Source of the DNA: Anthoceros angustus | Lineage: Eukaryota > Streptophyta > Anthocerotopsida > Anthocerotales > Anthocerotaceae | Reading direction: 5' to 3' | Assembly (NCBI GenBank): GCA_010909165.1 | Contig: MU008164.1 | Span: 558,001 to 622,000, forward strand | DNA length: 64,000 bases | Part shown: positions 33,549 through 45,689 of the stretch, piece after piece | Layout of the letters: each line of letters begins with the position of its first letter | How positions within the stretch are numbered: the first letter of the stretch is position 1 | Translations under genes and position numbers: made by a program | The notes under the pieces: generated by a model | The model's input: the letters and a program-made list of their open reading frames with translations, nothing else | What the model was told of the DNA's origin: nothing | Database searches by the model: none

Positions 33549-35270
33549 AGCGATCAAACAAGCTGACTTAGCAAGGCCCTTCTTACGCCTCCAAGACTTC
33601 ACCCAAGGCTCGAGAGCAGCCCACCTTGGCTCCTACACCCTCATGCGCCTCGAGGCCTAGGCGTCAGGCTCTTCAAGCTCCAAAGAACGAGGTGTTAGAC
33701 GTTGCACAATCAACACAAGTTATTCCCGAAAAATGCGCTCCATGACAGACTCCTAAATGGCACAGGCTCTTGCCACATGCACTTTCTAAACAACTGCCTA
33801 GCGCAGCATGGCGCTTTTCCTCTTTAGCTAGCCCACCAGCTCCCACGGCCACCCCCTCACGCACTTCCCATCTCCTCACCTTCATCCCCCCTGGAGCCAC
33901 TACCTATGCTCCTCATGGCGCACTCAGGCTTGCTCCTCTCTGCCCGCTATCGCTCCGGGCTTGCCACGACCTTCTTCGCAACCCAAACTTCCTCCTCATG
34001 CACCGATCCCTGCTTGCCTTGGATGCCTCCTTTGCACGCTAAGCTTATGACGCCCACTCTCAAGCTCGAGAAATTAAGCATCCCATAAGCTCCTACCTTG
34101 ACTTACAGCGAGGAGTGCACTGCTAGCTTGCCAAGGAGTTAGGAGAAAGGGAAGAGCTTCCCAATTAGTAAGTAATGCCTAAGCCCTGGCAAACCGTTGA
34201 TTCTCACCACGTGGGTTTGGAGAGGGTTGCGTCAATACTTGTGAAGGCAAACACTTTCGCTGCCTGTGCACACTTGCCACCGCACCAACACTCACATCAA
34301 TTCTCTTTCAAACCACATGATTGAGCAATCCGGGCATACCACTGTCGACCTCCATGCCTGGAGATAAGTCGCACTTAGATCTGCGATTAGGCCCCTGAGC
34401 AGAATTGGACAAGGTAAAGGATGGTGAGGTCTCCTCAACCCTTCTTGATCAAACTCTTCACGACTTACATTTCTTCTTGTCTTGTCTACCCATGGGTGGC
34501 ACATGGTGCAGTAAGGATCTTAAATTCAAAATCTCATGGCTTGGCTCTGATTCGTCTCTGAACACCTAGCCGCACACAACTATAGTGAGCGCCATGGTAT
34601 CGACAGGTCCTCCTTGAGCCTCACCGAAATACTCAGCCATTTGGTCAAAATCAGCCTAGCTAGGGCGATCAACTCTCTTTCTTCAGATACTCCTGGCTCT
34701 CACTAGGGCTCGTAGTGGCGATGCTCTCTTATACTTGTGTTCATCGCATCCGGCGAACTTTCATTCACTACAACAAAACGGGTAAGGCGTGGCGTATAGC
34801 AGGACGGCCTGTGGGTCTTTCTTGCGTGTTAAAAACGGTCTCTTCATTTGCGACGCATGGTCGTACCTTCCCGAAATGCTCCATGCTACTATAAGACGTG
34901 TCCCAGCCCCATCTTATACGACGTGTTTGGATGTACGTTCCAACCAGCCAGCCACGGGCTGACAATCGGTTTGCCCGTTGCCAATTTAACGGGAACCTGG
35001 GCGACGAAACGGACATTCCCGTTCAACGGACACTTTAACCTGGCGCACCCCCAACGTTCTCCCCCGACCAACAGTGTGGATGGCGTCCGCTCAAACAGCT
35101 GTGGGTCTTCATCCACTTATGTGCTTTCCAACGGCCTCGGATCACAGTGCCTGCCGATGGATGCGCCCAGATGAAATAGAGATATCCCAAAAATTATCCG
35201 TCTCGCCCGTGATTATGCGCCTTCAAACCCAGTGTTCGGTGATATTATTTCAGCGTGTATGCGAGCATGG
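33549..35270. repeat. Tandem duplication, copy B
   Basis: Collinear with copy A but shortened by many small losses, chiefly at CAG/CTG words. It ends at GCGAGCATGGGAACAATTGC, where copy A switched back to the start of the unit; the word GGGA is shared at the switch point. Confidence 0.8.
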
Positions 35271-35336
35271 GAACAATTGCACTGATACCGGTCCATCCTC
35301 GCGGTATTTCCATGTCGATTACCTAAAATTGCTAAT

Positions 35337-37743
35337 ATGTCCCATTATCTTGTGCAGCGTAATCATCGCCTTCTCGATGCTTTGAGGCAGAGGACGGCTC
35401 CTACTTATGTGGTTGGAAGTGGTGGCCCGGTGCAAGATGATGGGCTCCCACCCCTTCCCTCTCAATATGGTGAGCGCGATGCGCAAGGTTTCCTCTATTC
35501 TGAAGAAGACAACGAAGACGGCACTGCAGGCCCACAGGATTCGGTTTCCGGATCGGCATCCTCTATGCCATCCAGCTCGAGGGCACGTCCAAATTCGTCT
35601 GTCCCTCTTATAGCGGATGATGATTCGGACCCGATCACGGACTATGAGGCTATCGCCAATGTTGGCGGAATGGAGAATGCGGCAGACGCACGCCTTTTCC
35701 CCGGATTGCCCCCACAATCGTCAGCCGCAATACAACTGGCTGCCACCACCCCGTTGTGGGATTGTGTTCAACCAGAAACCTCTGGCCACACACGGCTGTC
35801 TGCCATCGTGTCCTTGCTATTCATTCAAGATCGATTTAAGATTTCGGACTCCACGATGACTGCAATTTTTGAGATTCTTTCCACTGGCCTTCTTCCCAAA
35901 CAGAACAATTGTATGCCCAGCAGCCATCAAGAGGCTTGCCACGCTATGATGCAACTTGGGCAAACATCCACTCGAATTGATTCATGTGTTGGTGACTGCT
36001 GCATTTTCTGGGGGCCGCACGCTTTGGACAAGCATTGCCAAAAATGCGGGGAAGCCCGCTATCGAGCTGGCGAGAACACGAAGAAAGGCATCCCCCATAA
36101 ATCGTTCTTCTATTTCCCTATCACTGAACGTCTTCAACGGATGTTCACCAGCCCAAAAACGGCCAAGGATTTAACCTGGTTTGCGAGACACAGAAGCGAG
36201 GATGGCCATCTGCGCATAATGGCTGACACCCCTGCATGGCGTGCATTGGATGAAGTTGCCAGGTTCGGGAACGACGACCGAAACATAAGGCTTGGTATAT
36301 GCACCGATGGATTTAATCCATCCGGCCACCGATCCAGTGCTTATTCCATTTGGCCGGTCCTCCTTGTCATACATAACCTGCCGCCTGGTCTAGCAATGAA
36401 GAAACATCGCCTACTCATGCCCATCATCATTCCGGGGCCCAAGCAAGTCCCTAATGCGGACGTTTATTTGGAGCCATTGTTGGCTGAGCTCGGTGCCCTC
36501 TTCACTGGTGTGCCTGCTGTGGACTACTCTAAGGACATCGGTAGCGCGGACCGTTATTTCAACCTATGCGCGGCAATTATCAATGCCTCTTGCGACTATC
36601 CTGGTCTGGGGGTCCTTTTAGGGCTTCAAGTTCGGGGGTACAATTGCTGCATAGAATGCGGTCAGAATCTGGCGCCCAGGTGGTCCAATGCTCTGGGCAA
36701 ACTAATCTGCGACGGCAGTAGACGATGGTGCCCCTCCCTTCAAGACCCCCGACGTCTTGTTGATCGGGAGTACTTTAACAATGAGAGGGAGCTCCGTGTC
36801 ATGCCACCGTCTGCTACAGTCCTGAAGTGCTTCTGAAATGCTTAGGTGGGAAGCCGCTTCGGCCCATGCCGCTGCTGTCAGGCAGTGGGGAGTCAAGCGC
36901 AAATCCACTTTCTTTGAACACTTACCGTACCTCCTTCAAATTCACAAAATATGGCTCAAGGATATTATGCATGTTGAATTGAACAACTGTCAGGCATTGT
37001 GGAATGTCTTGTCTGGTCAATGGCACACCCATAGTGCCCGTGTTGATCTTGAGGATGCAGACTCTAAGCCGTGGTTATGGCTTGTGTATGACAACGATGA
37101 GGCGCACGTACCTGGCGCATCATACTGCTTGCGAGGGGAGGTCTTGGATGCAGTAAAAGCTGAAATCTGCAGGATGAAACCCCCGACCGGATTTGGGGCC
37201 AACTTGTCCACATGCTTTCGGGGGTCCAAAGTCACAGGCATGAAGAGCCATGACTGGCATCTCTTAATGCAGTTTTACTTACCCATTGCATTACGATGTC
37301 GTCTTCCTGAACCAGAGTACTCTGCTGTGGTCCAATTGAGTGCCCTTTACAGATGGATATGTAAGAAGGCCATAGTTGTGGCAGACATCCCCATTATGAA
37401 AGCTAGGGTTATTGATATCATGATCCAACTAGAGAAGCGCTTGCCGACCATTTTCTGGAACCCAATGCAACATATGATCATACATCTCGTCGACAAAGTG
37501 GAATCCCACGGCACTGTGAATTGTCGCTGGATGTATCCCCTCAAAAGGCACATGCTGGTGCTTAAACAATCTGTGCGGCAAAAGGCAAAACCAGAAGGGA
37601 GTTTGGCAACCAGCTACTTAGCAATGGAAACCCTGTTCTTTCGCACTCTGGAGGCGACAAACGCCGCCGGTCGACTCAAGATTCCTGGGTTTATGGATGT
37701 TTCGAAATGGACAGCGGGAAAAGGGAGTTCTTTGGCCAGATAA
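35337..37743 (+). CDS. TNP2-like CACTA transposase, one frame break
   Basis: Transposase of the En/Spm TNP2 family. Frame 1 (35337-36835, 499 residues) holds ATTPLWD, a Cys-rich zinc segment (CCIFWGPHALDKHCQKCG), the family signature SAYSIWPVLLVIHNLPPGL, then IIPGPKQVPNADVYLEPL. Frame 2 (36838-37743, 301 residues) continues with STFFEHLPYLL, KDIMHVELNNCQALWN, the NPMQHMIIHLVDKVESHG and CRWMYPLKRHMLVLK blocks, and EGSLATSYLAMETL. The frames overlap at 36836 with a +1 shift, either an indel or an unseen intron. The start may be an internal exon edge, because TTGTGCAG lies at 35350-35357. Otherwise it is well preserved, so a recent or active element is possible. Confidence 0.85.
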
Positions 37744-38355
37744 AAGACATCCTTGAAGCAACCACAGACGATGGGTCAGTGACCACAATAGTCCTCAATG
37801 TCAACTGGTATGAGTGCGATACAGAAAAAAACCCTCCGTCTATGGTTGCAGACATGAGCGGATTCATGGCTGTTGACACCCGCCGTCCCTATCGCTACCA
37901 CAGGGATCACCGAACCGGACCATTTACTTTCCCCAGGCATGTGACACAGGCTTCTGCGCACCCAGATTGGCGAGCTGGTCGGCGGCATTGGTACATATGC
38001 TCACCTGCGCCTTCAGCATGGGAATCATTGCCGGATGGGTGTCAATAGGCCCAATACAATGTAGGAAACTTAAAATTGAGACATAAATGTTGCTGTGGAT
38101 GGTGTGTGCGACGGCGGCTAGGGTGGAACACGTAATCGTGATCAGATGACTCGGGATTGAATCCATCTTTTGGCCAAGACGTGAACTTTGAAACTCAGTT
38201 TAACATTATGTTTGGGACTGGTGATGAACAAAAGGCTGGCGCAGGTCCACTCAAGACATCCACAGTTTTCTGCATCTCTAACAGATGTCGACATTCCTAA
38301 TGGCCTCCAAGGATTCTGAGAAGCCCATCACTTCACAAAGCTCGCAAATTCAAAA

Positions 38356-39525
38356 CTAGCCAAACAAAAAATATGTGCCGGAGAGCTTGCGGCTAACTTC
38401 AATCCTGAGTGCTTGGAGTGAACGCGGCTCAAAAAAGAAGGCATAGATGCTCCCCACAATTGCAGCATGTCCGCGAGATCCCACAGCGTGGCATGTTCTA
38501 ATGATGAGGTCCAATCCTTCCAGCATATGGAACATGGCATCATCATTCACGCGGAAATCTGTGTATGCCACAAAGTGGTGAAACTCGAGATACAGCACAG
38601 GAAACCGCTGGGCATACCCCACGCTCCAACGCGTGTCAACCTCCCGCTTCATGAGCAACAAGTGGCCTCCGACCTTGCATGGCACACTTAAGATTTTCCG
38701 CAAGCTCTCCTCTGGACCAGTGTACAGGTTCAAGCGGTTCTTGTTCTTTGGTGTCCCAGCGGTTCGGAGGCAAATTCTGGGGCCATATCTGGTAGACCGC
38801 ACAAACTCCACCTCTGACTCCACATCGAGACGAAGGGTGGTATCCCCCGGTTTCAGAAGAGCTGGCGCAGCCACTTCATCGCCGAAAAAAGGCTCCAAGT
38901 CCACCACCATGATATCAAATGGCAGTTCCCGATTCGGATTGTGCACGAACAGTAGCTTGCTGGCTGGTGTCCCAACCTCCACCACTATCACTTTGTTGTT
39001 CACACCTGGGGTCCTCCGCATTTCCTCAATGACGTCAACCACAAAACCTCCAAGGTCCTTGGCACGCTCCAGAATAGGGAGTCCTTCCCGGGGGTGGACA
39101 GCCACCCACCAGCTTGGAACCTCCATCTGTTCGGTCTGTGGAGGTCCACATGGCCAAGGGCCAGCATCATCCTTGCAAAGCCGCGCTGAGATGAAGTCTT
39201 TGTGCAAGCCACACCAACCCCAGACGCCCGTCAGCTGCATCGTCCACCTCCCTCGCCCTTCAACCCAAACAGCCAGAGTCTCGACAGCCGTTTCCTCGAA
39301 AGCTTGTGCGCACACGTAACCCCCGTCCGTGAACAGGGTCATGTGATCCCACCGCCAGATGGGCTGCACAGTGGGCCGCTCATTTACCATGTCCCTCCTC
39401 CGCTTTGCCAGTTTCCACGATGCTTCGTCCGAAGAGGAATCGTTGTGGAACCCGGCACCCGCCTCCTCAGAAGAAGTCGGAGCCACGAGGATGGAGTGCA
39501 TGTACCGTGCAACACCGCTCGCCAT
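38356..39525 (-). CDS. Unknown 389-residue ORF, antisense inside the CACTA element
   Basis: A single uninterrupted frame, opposite in strand to the transposase. I do not recognise the family. The N-terminus is followed by a Ser/Asp/Glu stretch (NDSSSDEAS) and a basic patch (KLAKRRRDM). A Trp-rich middle has WRWDHMTLF, WTMQLTGVWGWCGLHKDF and WWVAVHP. An alternating hydrophobic C-terminal half includes NKVIVVEVGTP, DIMVVDLEPFF and VLYLEFHHFVAY. No signal peptide or membrane segment stands out. It is far longer than the spurious frames around it and biased like a real protein. It may be a captured host gene or an accessory CACTA protein. Confidence 0.6.
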   Translation of the reverse strand: MASGVARYMHSILVAPTSSEEAGAGFHNDSSSDEASWKLAKRRRDMVNERPTVQPIWRWDHMTLFTDGGYVCAQAFEETAVETLAVWVEGRGRWTMQLTGVWGWCGLHKDFISARLCKDDAGPWPCGPPQTEQMEVPSWWVAVHPREGLPILERAKDLGGFVVDVIEEMRRTPGVNNKVIVVEVGTPASKLLFVHNPNRELPFDIMVVDLEPFFGDEVAAPALLKPGDTTLRLDVESEVEFVRSTRYGPRICLRTAGTPKNKNRLNLYTGPEESLRKILSVPCKVGGHLLLMKREVDTRWSVGYAQRFPVLYLEFHHFVAYTDFRVNDDAMFHMLEGLDLIIRTCHAVGSRGHAAIVGSIYAFFFEPRSLQALRIEVSRKLSGTYFLFG

Positions 39526-39934
39526 TGGTTAGAGGAACTCGCAAACCTCGGAGTGATTGGAAGGCAATGTTGGAAATGTCGTCTTGGTGAAAAAGCATGC
39601 CCTTGTGGACTTCTCGACTTCGCCCAAACTCGCCCACACTATACGCCTTTTAAGTCCAAGCGTCTGGCGGGTTGAGGCTCTGGTATCGGCCGTTCTGGAC
39701 ACCTTACCGATTCTTGAAGAGGTTCGTCTTCACGCTTGGGCCCCGCCCATGTACAATTTCATTCAAACTGGTCGTGAAGATTTTTGTACCTTTGCCATAG
39801 CGTGAGGCGAGAAACTATCGAGACTTCTCTTCTGGCTGCACCTTTCCGCCTAGGCGGCGAACACAGTCGACGCAGCCCTCTTTCCATGTTGGCGGCAGTT
39901 GCGATTTCGATGCAATATTATCTTTAGCTTCTCC

Positions 39935-42250
39935 ATGCGGGAACACCTTAGCCGAGAGGCGGAGAGCATGACGGCGGACAAGCTGGGAGGAAGCAGCAGC
40001 GGGCTTATGGCGTGGGTGCCTCCCGAGGACAAATCAATGTCTGAGGATGACTGTGGGAGTGAGGATAGCGATGGGGAGTCTATTTTATGCCCTCGGAGGA
40101 GGACGATGCACTGGCCTGCACAAAACAAAGGGAGGATGCGCCCATGTCTGATTTGTGGGAAACACGTGTCAAGGACAATACTGGAAAGACAGTCGTGGAC
40201 TTATCTCCGAAGTTGCTGGCATTGGGCGATATGTTGCGACCGTATCCAATTTCTGATGTGTTTCGTTGTTTGATAAAGGCTCATGGACAACAAAGCATCT
40301 TGGAGATTTTCAAGCATGTTTCAGGAGATCTGGCTTCCAGGCCCGCCGCCGAGGGAGATGTGGACCCCCTGGTGGGTGCACCGATGGGCAAGCTGAAGTA
40401 ATTGTTCGAGAAGAGAACAAAAGAGCTGTGTGTCACGAGGCTAAAGATTCTCAAGTCATGGACGAAGCACTCTGTCAAGCTCAGAACTAATTTAGTGGAC
40501 TTGATCTGGGCACAATTTCCTGCTATTACGAATGTGGACATCATCAACAGCCGGTTCTCCAAGTGCCAAGTGCAAAGGAATTTCACCATTCTTAAGAAGG
40601 TTAAGAAAGGAGCAAAGCTATTGCGGAAGAAGGGGAAGTGGGGCGAGAAGCCTTCCGATGTGACGTTGGAAGATTGGCAAGAAGCTGTACAGTGGGCATG
40701 TGGGCAATACGAAGGTGGCGGGGGGAAATGGCCTCGATGTCAGCAGATGCGCGCTGTGGAGGCGAGAGTGGCCAAGCATGGTAAGGCGGGGACAAATCCA
40801 TCTGAGGCGGATTGGTCGCGAGTTCAGCGGTTTTGCTTGGTGGGGAAGTATCCAAGCGGATGAGACAAAGTGGGGCGGCGGCTCATTCAATGGATGACAT
40901 GCGAGGAATTTTGGAAGGTGCTCCCAATGTCGGAGGTGAGTGATGATGATTTGGTGCTTTAAGATTGCCCGCAAGAGTGTCTTCCATTTGCCATGATGAC
41001 TTCGCGTTGTGGTGTGCAGAGGACATGTTGGTGATCTTTGGAGGAGGGCAGTCGATTCACGAGGAATGCGTGGGAACCGAATGTCGATTTGTGGGAAACA
41101 CGTGTCAAGGACAATCTTTGGAAAAGGCGGTCAGGACTTATCTCGAAGTTGTCGGCATTGGGCGATATGTTGCGACCGTATCCAATTTCTGATGTGTTTC
41201 GTTGTTTGATAAAGGCTCATGGACAACAAAGCATCTTGGAGATTTTCAAGCATGTTTCGGAGATCGGCTTCGGACGCCCGAGGGAGATGTGGACCCCGGT
41301 GGGATGGGCAGTCAAGTAATTGTTCGAGAAGAGAACAAAAGAGTGTGTCCACGAGGCTAAAGATTCTCAAGTCATGGACGAAGCACTCTGTCAAGCTCAG
41401 AACTAATTTAGTGGACTTGATGGGCACAATTTCACCTATTACGAATGTGGACATCATCAACGGTTCTCCAAGTGCCAAGTGCAAAGGAATTTCACCATTC
41501 TTAAGAAGGTTAAGAAAGACAAAGCTATTGCGGAAGAAGGGAAGTGGGGCGAAGCCTTCGATGTGACATTGGAAGATTGGCAAGAAGGCATGCGGTGGGC
41601 ATGTGGGCAATACGAAGGTGGCGGGGGGAAATGGCCTCGATGTCAGCAGATGCGCGCTGTGGAGGCGAGAGTGGCCAAGCATGGTAAGGCGGGGACAAAT
41701 CCATACGGGCGGATTGGTGCTGCAGAGTTCCGAAAGCGGTTTTTGCTTCGGTGGGGAAAGTATCCAAGCGCAGATGAGACAAAGTGGGCGCTGGCTCATT
41801 CAATGGATGACATGCAGGAATTTTGGAAGGTGCTCCCAATGTCTGGAGGTGAGTGATGATGATTTGGTGCTTTAAGATTGCCCAAGAGTGTCTTCCATTT
41901 GCCATGATGACTTGCGTGGTGTGAGGAGACGGACATGTTGGTGATCTTTGGAGGAGGGCAGTCGATTCACGAGGAATGCGTGGTGAACCCGAAGATATCG
42001 ATTCAGGGTGTCGATGGGAATGCGACACTCCAAACCGGGAGACTTGCGGAAGTCGATGACCATACGGTAGAAGGAGGTGAGGAGACGCCTTCAGAGTTGC
42101 GTAGGCTAATGGAGATGGAGTATGTGCCTGCAACTCAGCCACGGACACCCGCATTTGGCAGGCGAATCACCAGGAGCTCAAAGAAACAAGCCTTGGTAGG
42201 TGCTTTTACACCTTCGTTTGGACATCCTTCATCGACCTTTTTTCGTTGAT
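39935..42250 (+). pseudogene. Second CACTA-linked gene with an internal 936-bp duplication
   Basis: A plus-strand gene after the transposase, in the position of the TNPA-type DNA-binding gene. An acidic start (MREHLSREAESM, EDDCGSEDSDGES) leads to LWETRVKDN, PYPISDVFRCLIKAHGQQ, a Lys/Arg-rich helical part (RLKILKSWTKHSVKLRTN, FTILKKVKKG) and WQEAVQWACGQYEGGGG. The second copy adds RKRFLLRWGKYPSADETKWA, a GTGAGT donor at 41848 and an exon 41933-42198 (MLVIFGGGQSIHEECV ... FGRRITRSSKKQAL) ending at GTAGGT. Copy 1 spans about 40155-41090 and copy 2 begins at 41091. Frame breaks and the duplication make it non-functional as assembled. Family not recognised. Confidence 0.55.
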
Positions 42251-44460
42251 GGCAAATCAGGCATATCCCCCATTCCTGAATCCCGGTCTGTTTGATGACG
42301 TGCAGGAGGGTTCAGGTACCATGGTTGTGGGTGATTAGGTGCACCCGGCATGGAAGAAGAAAAAGGCTAGCCGCACTGGAAAAGGAAATCGAGAGAAGCC
42401 TGTTGTCCAAGCCGACGCAAGCGCCTGCAACGAAGCCTGAAGTGAGCTATGCTAAGCATCATCAGGCATTAGATGCGTTACCCTCGATCTCTCCCAAATC
42501 CTAGTGTATCAGTGGCAGAGGCAATGAATTTGGTTATAAGTATTACCTCTAGGAATTTTCATGTTCAATAGAAGTTGTTCCAGAGTTACAGTAGAAATTT
42601 TCTCGGGTTTATACTTGAATATGTCAATTTTGAAATATGCATTCATCCCAAGATTTTCCTCCGTTGAATATAGGAATAATAGGATATTCCCCCCTATTTT
42701 GAAGTTTGAATGTATGGCCATTTGGTCAGTCCACATGCTGACTAGACCAGCGATGCGGAACGCCCCACTAGCATAACTCTGACATTCGGTCAGGGCACAC
42801 ATAGAATGCATGCGCCGCCCGGGCGCCTGACCCTTGACGAGTGCCCAGGTCACACAAATCACAAGCCGACCGTATGGAAGGAGGTACAAACCCTTAACCC
42901 ACTTAGGGAGGCGACGCGTGGCAACACGGGACCACATACCCTGAAAGGACAGCGAGAAGGCGTGGGAAGCCTGTCCTGGTTCCGCCGGCCGGACTAGTCA
43001 ACAAAATGGGCGGACCCCAAGGACGATTCCGTCCCGGTGCACTTGCAGCGTCCGTTTCCCTTTCCGTCCGCGTCCCACAAACCATGGTCCCAACGTCAGT
43101 TAAGGCATAACCGGCCATCAGTCACCGGGAACGGCGGCGACTAGCCCGCCGTCTTAGATGGCCTAGGGGACGTCCCGTCAAAGACACATTTAAAGACAGA
43201 AGGGACCCACTGAACCTCTATCTTATTTCTAGGCCACGCGTATCACGGACGTTTTTTTTGACATCTTGAAAGTGACCAATTAGTAATAGTGATTACTCAA
43301 GGACAAATCATCTATTCTATTTATTTTCTTGCTTCTCTGCAAAACATTGTGAAACATTGTCGTCTTCAAAAGGTTGGCCATTAGAAACCACCATCATACA
43401 TGTCGAATTTTGGAAAATGTAGCTCATCTAGAAACCAAGGCCCATGCATCTATACGTGCATCAAACTCGAATGAGCCGAACATTTGGCGCACCAATCAAA
43501 AAGATCCAGCTACAAGTCATCGGTAGGGGCACATAGAGTAAGGCCGAAAAGGTTTTACATGTTGTGTACAAAGCGAATGTGGGAACATAGCATCAACCAA
43601 CAAATGATTTTCAAAAATAATATTCATGACTTTACCCAAAGATACCAGGATGATTTACAAATTTTTCAAACCACTACAAAACAACACTCCATCGTGGTAC
43701 TGATCCGCCTCTAGGTTGCTTAATAGTGGAGTCGTTACAAAGTTTTCAAAGCACCAAAAACAAGCAAACCATCCTGGTACTACTCCGACCCAAAAGAGCT
43801 AAACCCTGAAGTTCTCAACGCACTAATAATAAGCATCCCATCCTGGCACTGATCAAACCCGAGGGTGCCTATCCTTGGAGTTCTCATGCCATTATGTCTA
43901 TCTATACCCTTACCAAACATATGTTATATTCGTAGATACAAATAATATATATATACATTTGCGCCAGACATCCGGCGCATCCACTCCACCATTTCCATCG
44001 AGCTAGACGCCGGAAATAATCGCGAACCACGAGCGGGAGATACGGCGGCTCCAGCTCTACTTGAGGACGGAGGAGAGTTGGCGACGATCCAAGGCATTGG
44101 GCGTCGCGGTGAAAGGAGCTGGAGGAAGCCGAGCCGGGGCGGAGACACTGGGCACTGGAGAGAGATGGCGGACCTCAGGCAGAATGGACGGAGGCGAGGG
44201 CTGGGGAGGAGGAGGCGGAGGCTGCTTGTCCGATTGCGGGCGGAGGAGGCTGACTCCATGGCCGACAAGGCGGGTGGAGCTACAGCAGCGAGGAGGGAGC
44301 ACGTCGGCGGCAAAGGCTGCAGGAGGTGTCGGAGGCCGCCTTGGCGGCATCAAGGAGTCTGCCCGGCAGTTGGCAACTGGCGGCGGAGGCGGACAACACA
44401 TGCATGGCCGGAGCACCTCTGGAGGAGGGAGCAAGGTGCTCGGGCCCATGTGGACACTAC
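42251..44460. other. No recognised gene; possible CACTA 3' part and unrelated DNA
   Basis: Bases 42500-42800 are plain AT-rich DNA. 42960-43250 is GC-rich and may be CACTA subterminal sequence. 44061-44554 has overlapping Gly/Arg-rich frames on both strands caused by GGAGG repeats. No motif was found on either strand. Confidence 0.4.
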
Positions 44461-44519
44461 AAGGAGGGGCTACCTTTTACAAATGGGTCTAAGTTTAGTT
44501 AGAGGAAACTACAACACTC

Positions 44520-45660
44520 TTACTACTGACTCAAAGCCTGTTGTAAGTTTTTGAACATTTACAACAAGGGTTCCTAACTAATATGATGTGGCATGGATTT
44601 TACAGGGGTTTGTTGACATGGCATGTTGACAATTTTACAACGGGATTTGTTGACATGGCATGTTGACACAAATTTTACAACGGGGTTTGTTGACATGGCT
44701 TGCTCGTTGTACATGAGCGTTGTTAATTGTGCATAAACTCTTTTGATTTAGAAAACTATGGGGGTTATTTGTTAATAAAACTACATTTTGTTGAATTTAT
44801 AATGACGTGGCATAAAGGATGTTGTAAAACGGTACTTGTAAAAGACGTTGTAAACCATGTTTGTTGTAGATGTGGTTGTAAATTGTGCAAGACTTGATTT
44901 TTGGAATAATACCATTTATTGGAATATCTATGAATAGATTTATTATTTGCTGATGTGGCAAGTTCGTTGCAAATGATGTTGTAAATATGTTTCTCTGGAT
45001 TTATGTTAGTTATGGGATTATCTTTTTTTTGTATTCTTGACGTGTCACATGCATTGTAGCTATGGTTGTAAAAGCATGAAAACCATTTTATATAAATATC
45101 TATAAATAAATTTATTATTTGCTGACATGGCAAGCTCATTGCAAATATCATTGTAAAATGGTTTCTCCAATTTATGTTATATTATTGGATTATTCATTTA
45201 TTGTATATTCTTGACGTGGCACATGCGTCGTAACTATGGTTGTAAAATGCACAAGCCAGCCAATATCCATGAATAAATATATTATTTATGATGTGGCATG
45301 TTTGTCATAAATGCCGTTGTAAAATTTTGGAAGAGACCTTTTCCTTATTTATGTAATTTATGAGGTTATATATTAGTAAGATTCGATGTGGCATGCCTTT
45401 TCCTTATTTATGTAATTTATGAGGTTATATATTAGTAAGATTGCGATGTGGCATGCCTTTTCCTTATTTATGTAATTTATGAGGTTATATATTAGTAAGA
45501 TTCGATGTGGCATGCTTATCAAATGCCGTAAATATGTGGAAGAGACCTTTTCCGATTTATGTCATTTATGAGGCTATATATTAGTGAAATTGCGATGTGG
45601 CATGTTCATTGCAAATACATTGTAAAATGTTATACAAATTTATCGATTTATAAATAGTGC
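44520..45660. repeat. Degenerate TTGTAAA / GACATGGCATG repeat region
   Basis: The words TTGTAAA, GATGTGGCATG and TTTATTATTTGCTGA recur throughout at intervals of roughly 60-150 bases. A tighter sub-array at 45340-45500 repeats CCTTTTCCTTATTTATG three times. The inverse word TTTACAAC marks 49320-49560, 50300-50540 and 56705-56960, so these may be opposite orientations of one element family. Confidence 0.65.
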
Positions 45661-45689
45661 CAGCATTGTAAAATGTCGGTGTAAGAATT

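Larger units (their letters stand above)
34766..43250 (+). mobile_element. CACTA (En/Spm) transposon, 5' end and coding region
   Basis: The 5' terminus CACTACAACAAAACGGG is at 34766. It is followed by subterminal repeats, a TNP2-like transposase (35337-37743), an unknown antisense ORF (38356-39525) and a second plus-strand gene (39935-42250). A GC-rich stretch at 42960-43250 resembles the subterminal style, and GGACGTTTTTTTTGACAT at 43246-43263 is a weak candidate for a worn 3' end. The 3' limit is therefore uncertain. Confidence 0.65.

Noticed and set aside
43246-43263. CACTA 3' terminus
   Set aside because: Only loosely similar to the inverse of the 5' end and lacks the terminal TAGTG; kept as a weak candidate, not a called feature.
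44061-44554. Gly/Arg-rich protein gene
   Set aside because: Overlapping frames on both strands arise from GGAGG-rich sequence; no conserved motif.
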